Positions 6,393 to 7,091 of a stretch of DNA of 7,091 bases are shown piece by piece. This stretch comes from Acholeplasmatales bacterium (GTDB lineage: Bacteria; Bacillota_I; Bacilli_A; Acholeplasmatales; Anaeroplasmataceae). The stretch covers positions 1 through 7,091 of the forward strand of contig JAFPIE010000169.1 of the NCBI GenBank assembly GCA_017388605.1, read 5' to 3'. Made by a program: the position numbers and the translations under genes. The notes beneath the pieces are model-generated. The model had not been told where the DNA came from. It saw only the letters and a program-made list of their open reading frames with translations, and made no database searches. Positions within the stretch are counted from its first letter, which is position 1, and the number at the start of each line of letters is the position of its first letter.

Positions 6393-7091
6393 TTTCAACA
6401 TATAGGGTATAGCCCTCATTATTTGGCTCTCTCATGACCAAATGTCCATTCCAAATCGCTACAATGGAGCGATTCAAATACACTTCGTTATTTTGATTGT
6501 TCAATACGTATGCACCATTTTCATAAGCGACTAAAAAATTATAGCCCTTATGTGGTGAAACATCCTTTTCACGCATATTCCTTCCATTTAAATCAAATTC
6601 TAATATCTTTCTTGCTTTAATACCTGAAAAATATACCTTATCTAAGGATACCGCAATATTGGTAAAGGCTTGCATAAAGCCTTTATCATTGGATCTTACC
6701 TGATATTTTGGCATAACATAGGAAGATTCCTTCTTATCTCCAAAAGGAGTGACAATTTCTAAGAATAGCTCATCTCTTTTTGAATATCCAAGATAATATA
6801 AGCATCCATCAAAGGAAATAATTGGATAATTATACATAAATTCTATTTTTCTATCTGGAGCTAGAATAGAACAATACCCATCAATAGGAGCATATTCCAC
6901 ATCAAATTCCAAAATAGGATCAAAAGAATCTAAATCTACAATATGTAATTCATGATTCTCTTCGATATACCCTGCACAGGTCTGTTCCTTATCAAAATCT
7001 TTAATGATAAAGATATTGGAAAGAACTCTTTCTCTCATTCGAAGCTGCTTTGTATTTTTAAATTCCTTTGTATAAAAATCATATCTTATAA
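6388..7091 (-). CDS. Beta-rich, possibly propeller-like protein, 5' part outside window
   Basis: The first in-frame ATG (7036-7038) has no ribosome site, and the frame stays open above it to the right edge. The 17 upstream codons read like protein (IRYDFYTKEFKNTKQLR), so the gene almost certainly starts beyond the window. The visible part is 233 codons plus TAG at 6388-6390. The sequence is a series of short strands and turns, for example ELHIVDLDSFDPILEF, DGCLYYLGYSKRDELFLEI, KILEFDLNGRNMREKD and GAYVLNNQNNEVYLNRS. This resembles degenerate blades of a beta-propeller (WD40-, TolB- or DUF5050-like), though no signature motif fixes the family. No membrane segment or catalytic motif is visible in this part. 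Only 11 bp separate it from the SNF2 gene, so they probably share a transcript. Propellers often mediate protein contacts; a partner role for the helicase is inference. Confidence 0.75.
   Translation of the reverse strand, partial: IRYDFYTKEFKNTKQLRMRERVLSNIFIIKDFDKEQTCAGYIEENHELHIVDLDSFDPILEFDVEYAPIDGYCSILAPDRKIEFMYNYPIISFDGCLYYLGYSKRDELFLEIVTPFGDKKESSYVMPKYQVRSNDKGFMQAFTNIAVSLDKVYFSGIKARKILEFDLNGRNMREKDVSPHKGYNFLVAYENGAYVLNNQNNEVYLNRSIVAIWNGHLVMREPNNEGYTLYVES

Noticed and set aside
1..7091. Genome-wide reassignment of TAG to a sense codon, as in some gut phages
   Set aside because: About 2,300 codons in the five main frames show no other internal TAG, including the 465-codon membrane frame. 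A recoded genome would be expected to show several.

Overview
The window looks like part of a bacterial chromosome, or of a mobile island in one, from an AT-rich Firmicutes-type organism. A gut Bacilli or Erysipelotrichia relative would fit. I infer this from the visibly low GC, Shine-Dalgarno sites such as AAGGAGGTGG, and BspA-type leucine-rich repeats with Listeria-Bacteroides-type repeats in one protein. Tryptophan is encoded by TGG and no long frame contains TGA, so the standard bacterial code (11) fits.

All coding is on the minus strand, in one tightly packed run with no gap above 33 bp. In transcription order (right to left) the genes are: (1) the 3' part of a beta-rich, possibly propeller-like protein, cut by the right edge (7091-6388); (2) an 825-residue SNF2/RapA-type helicase-like ATPase (6376-3899); (3) a 359-residue protein of unknown family ending in half a zinc ribbon (3884-2805); (4) a 461-residue protein with 33 cysteines arranged as serial zinc fingers (2771-1386); (5) a membrane protein with five predicted helices and an outward-facing LRR and repeat region, cut by the left edge (1396-1). 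No RNA gene, CRISPR array, insertion sequence, terminator or convincing promoter was seen. The operon's promoter and end must lie outside the window.

The most striking observation is that genes 3 and 4 are in the same reading frame. They are separated by one TAG (2805-2807) and 11 open codons. Those codons encode a CxxC (Gly-Cys-Gln-Lys-Cys) that would complete the zinc ribbon begun by Cys-Pro-Ile-Cys-Gly at the end of gene 3. Gene 4's ATG has no good ribosome binding site. The two may therefore be one protein of about 832 codons, split by a nonsense change, a sequencing error or a read-through stop.

Taken together, the operon links an ATP-driven nucleic-acid remodeller to a large zinc-finger scaffold and a surface-exposed membrane protein. 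I do not recognise it as a named system. A role in defence or genome conflict, or in linking the cell surface to DNA or RNA, is possible, but this rests on gene content alone.
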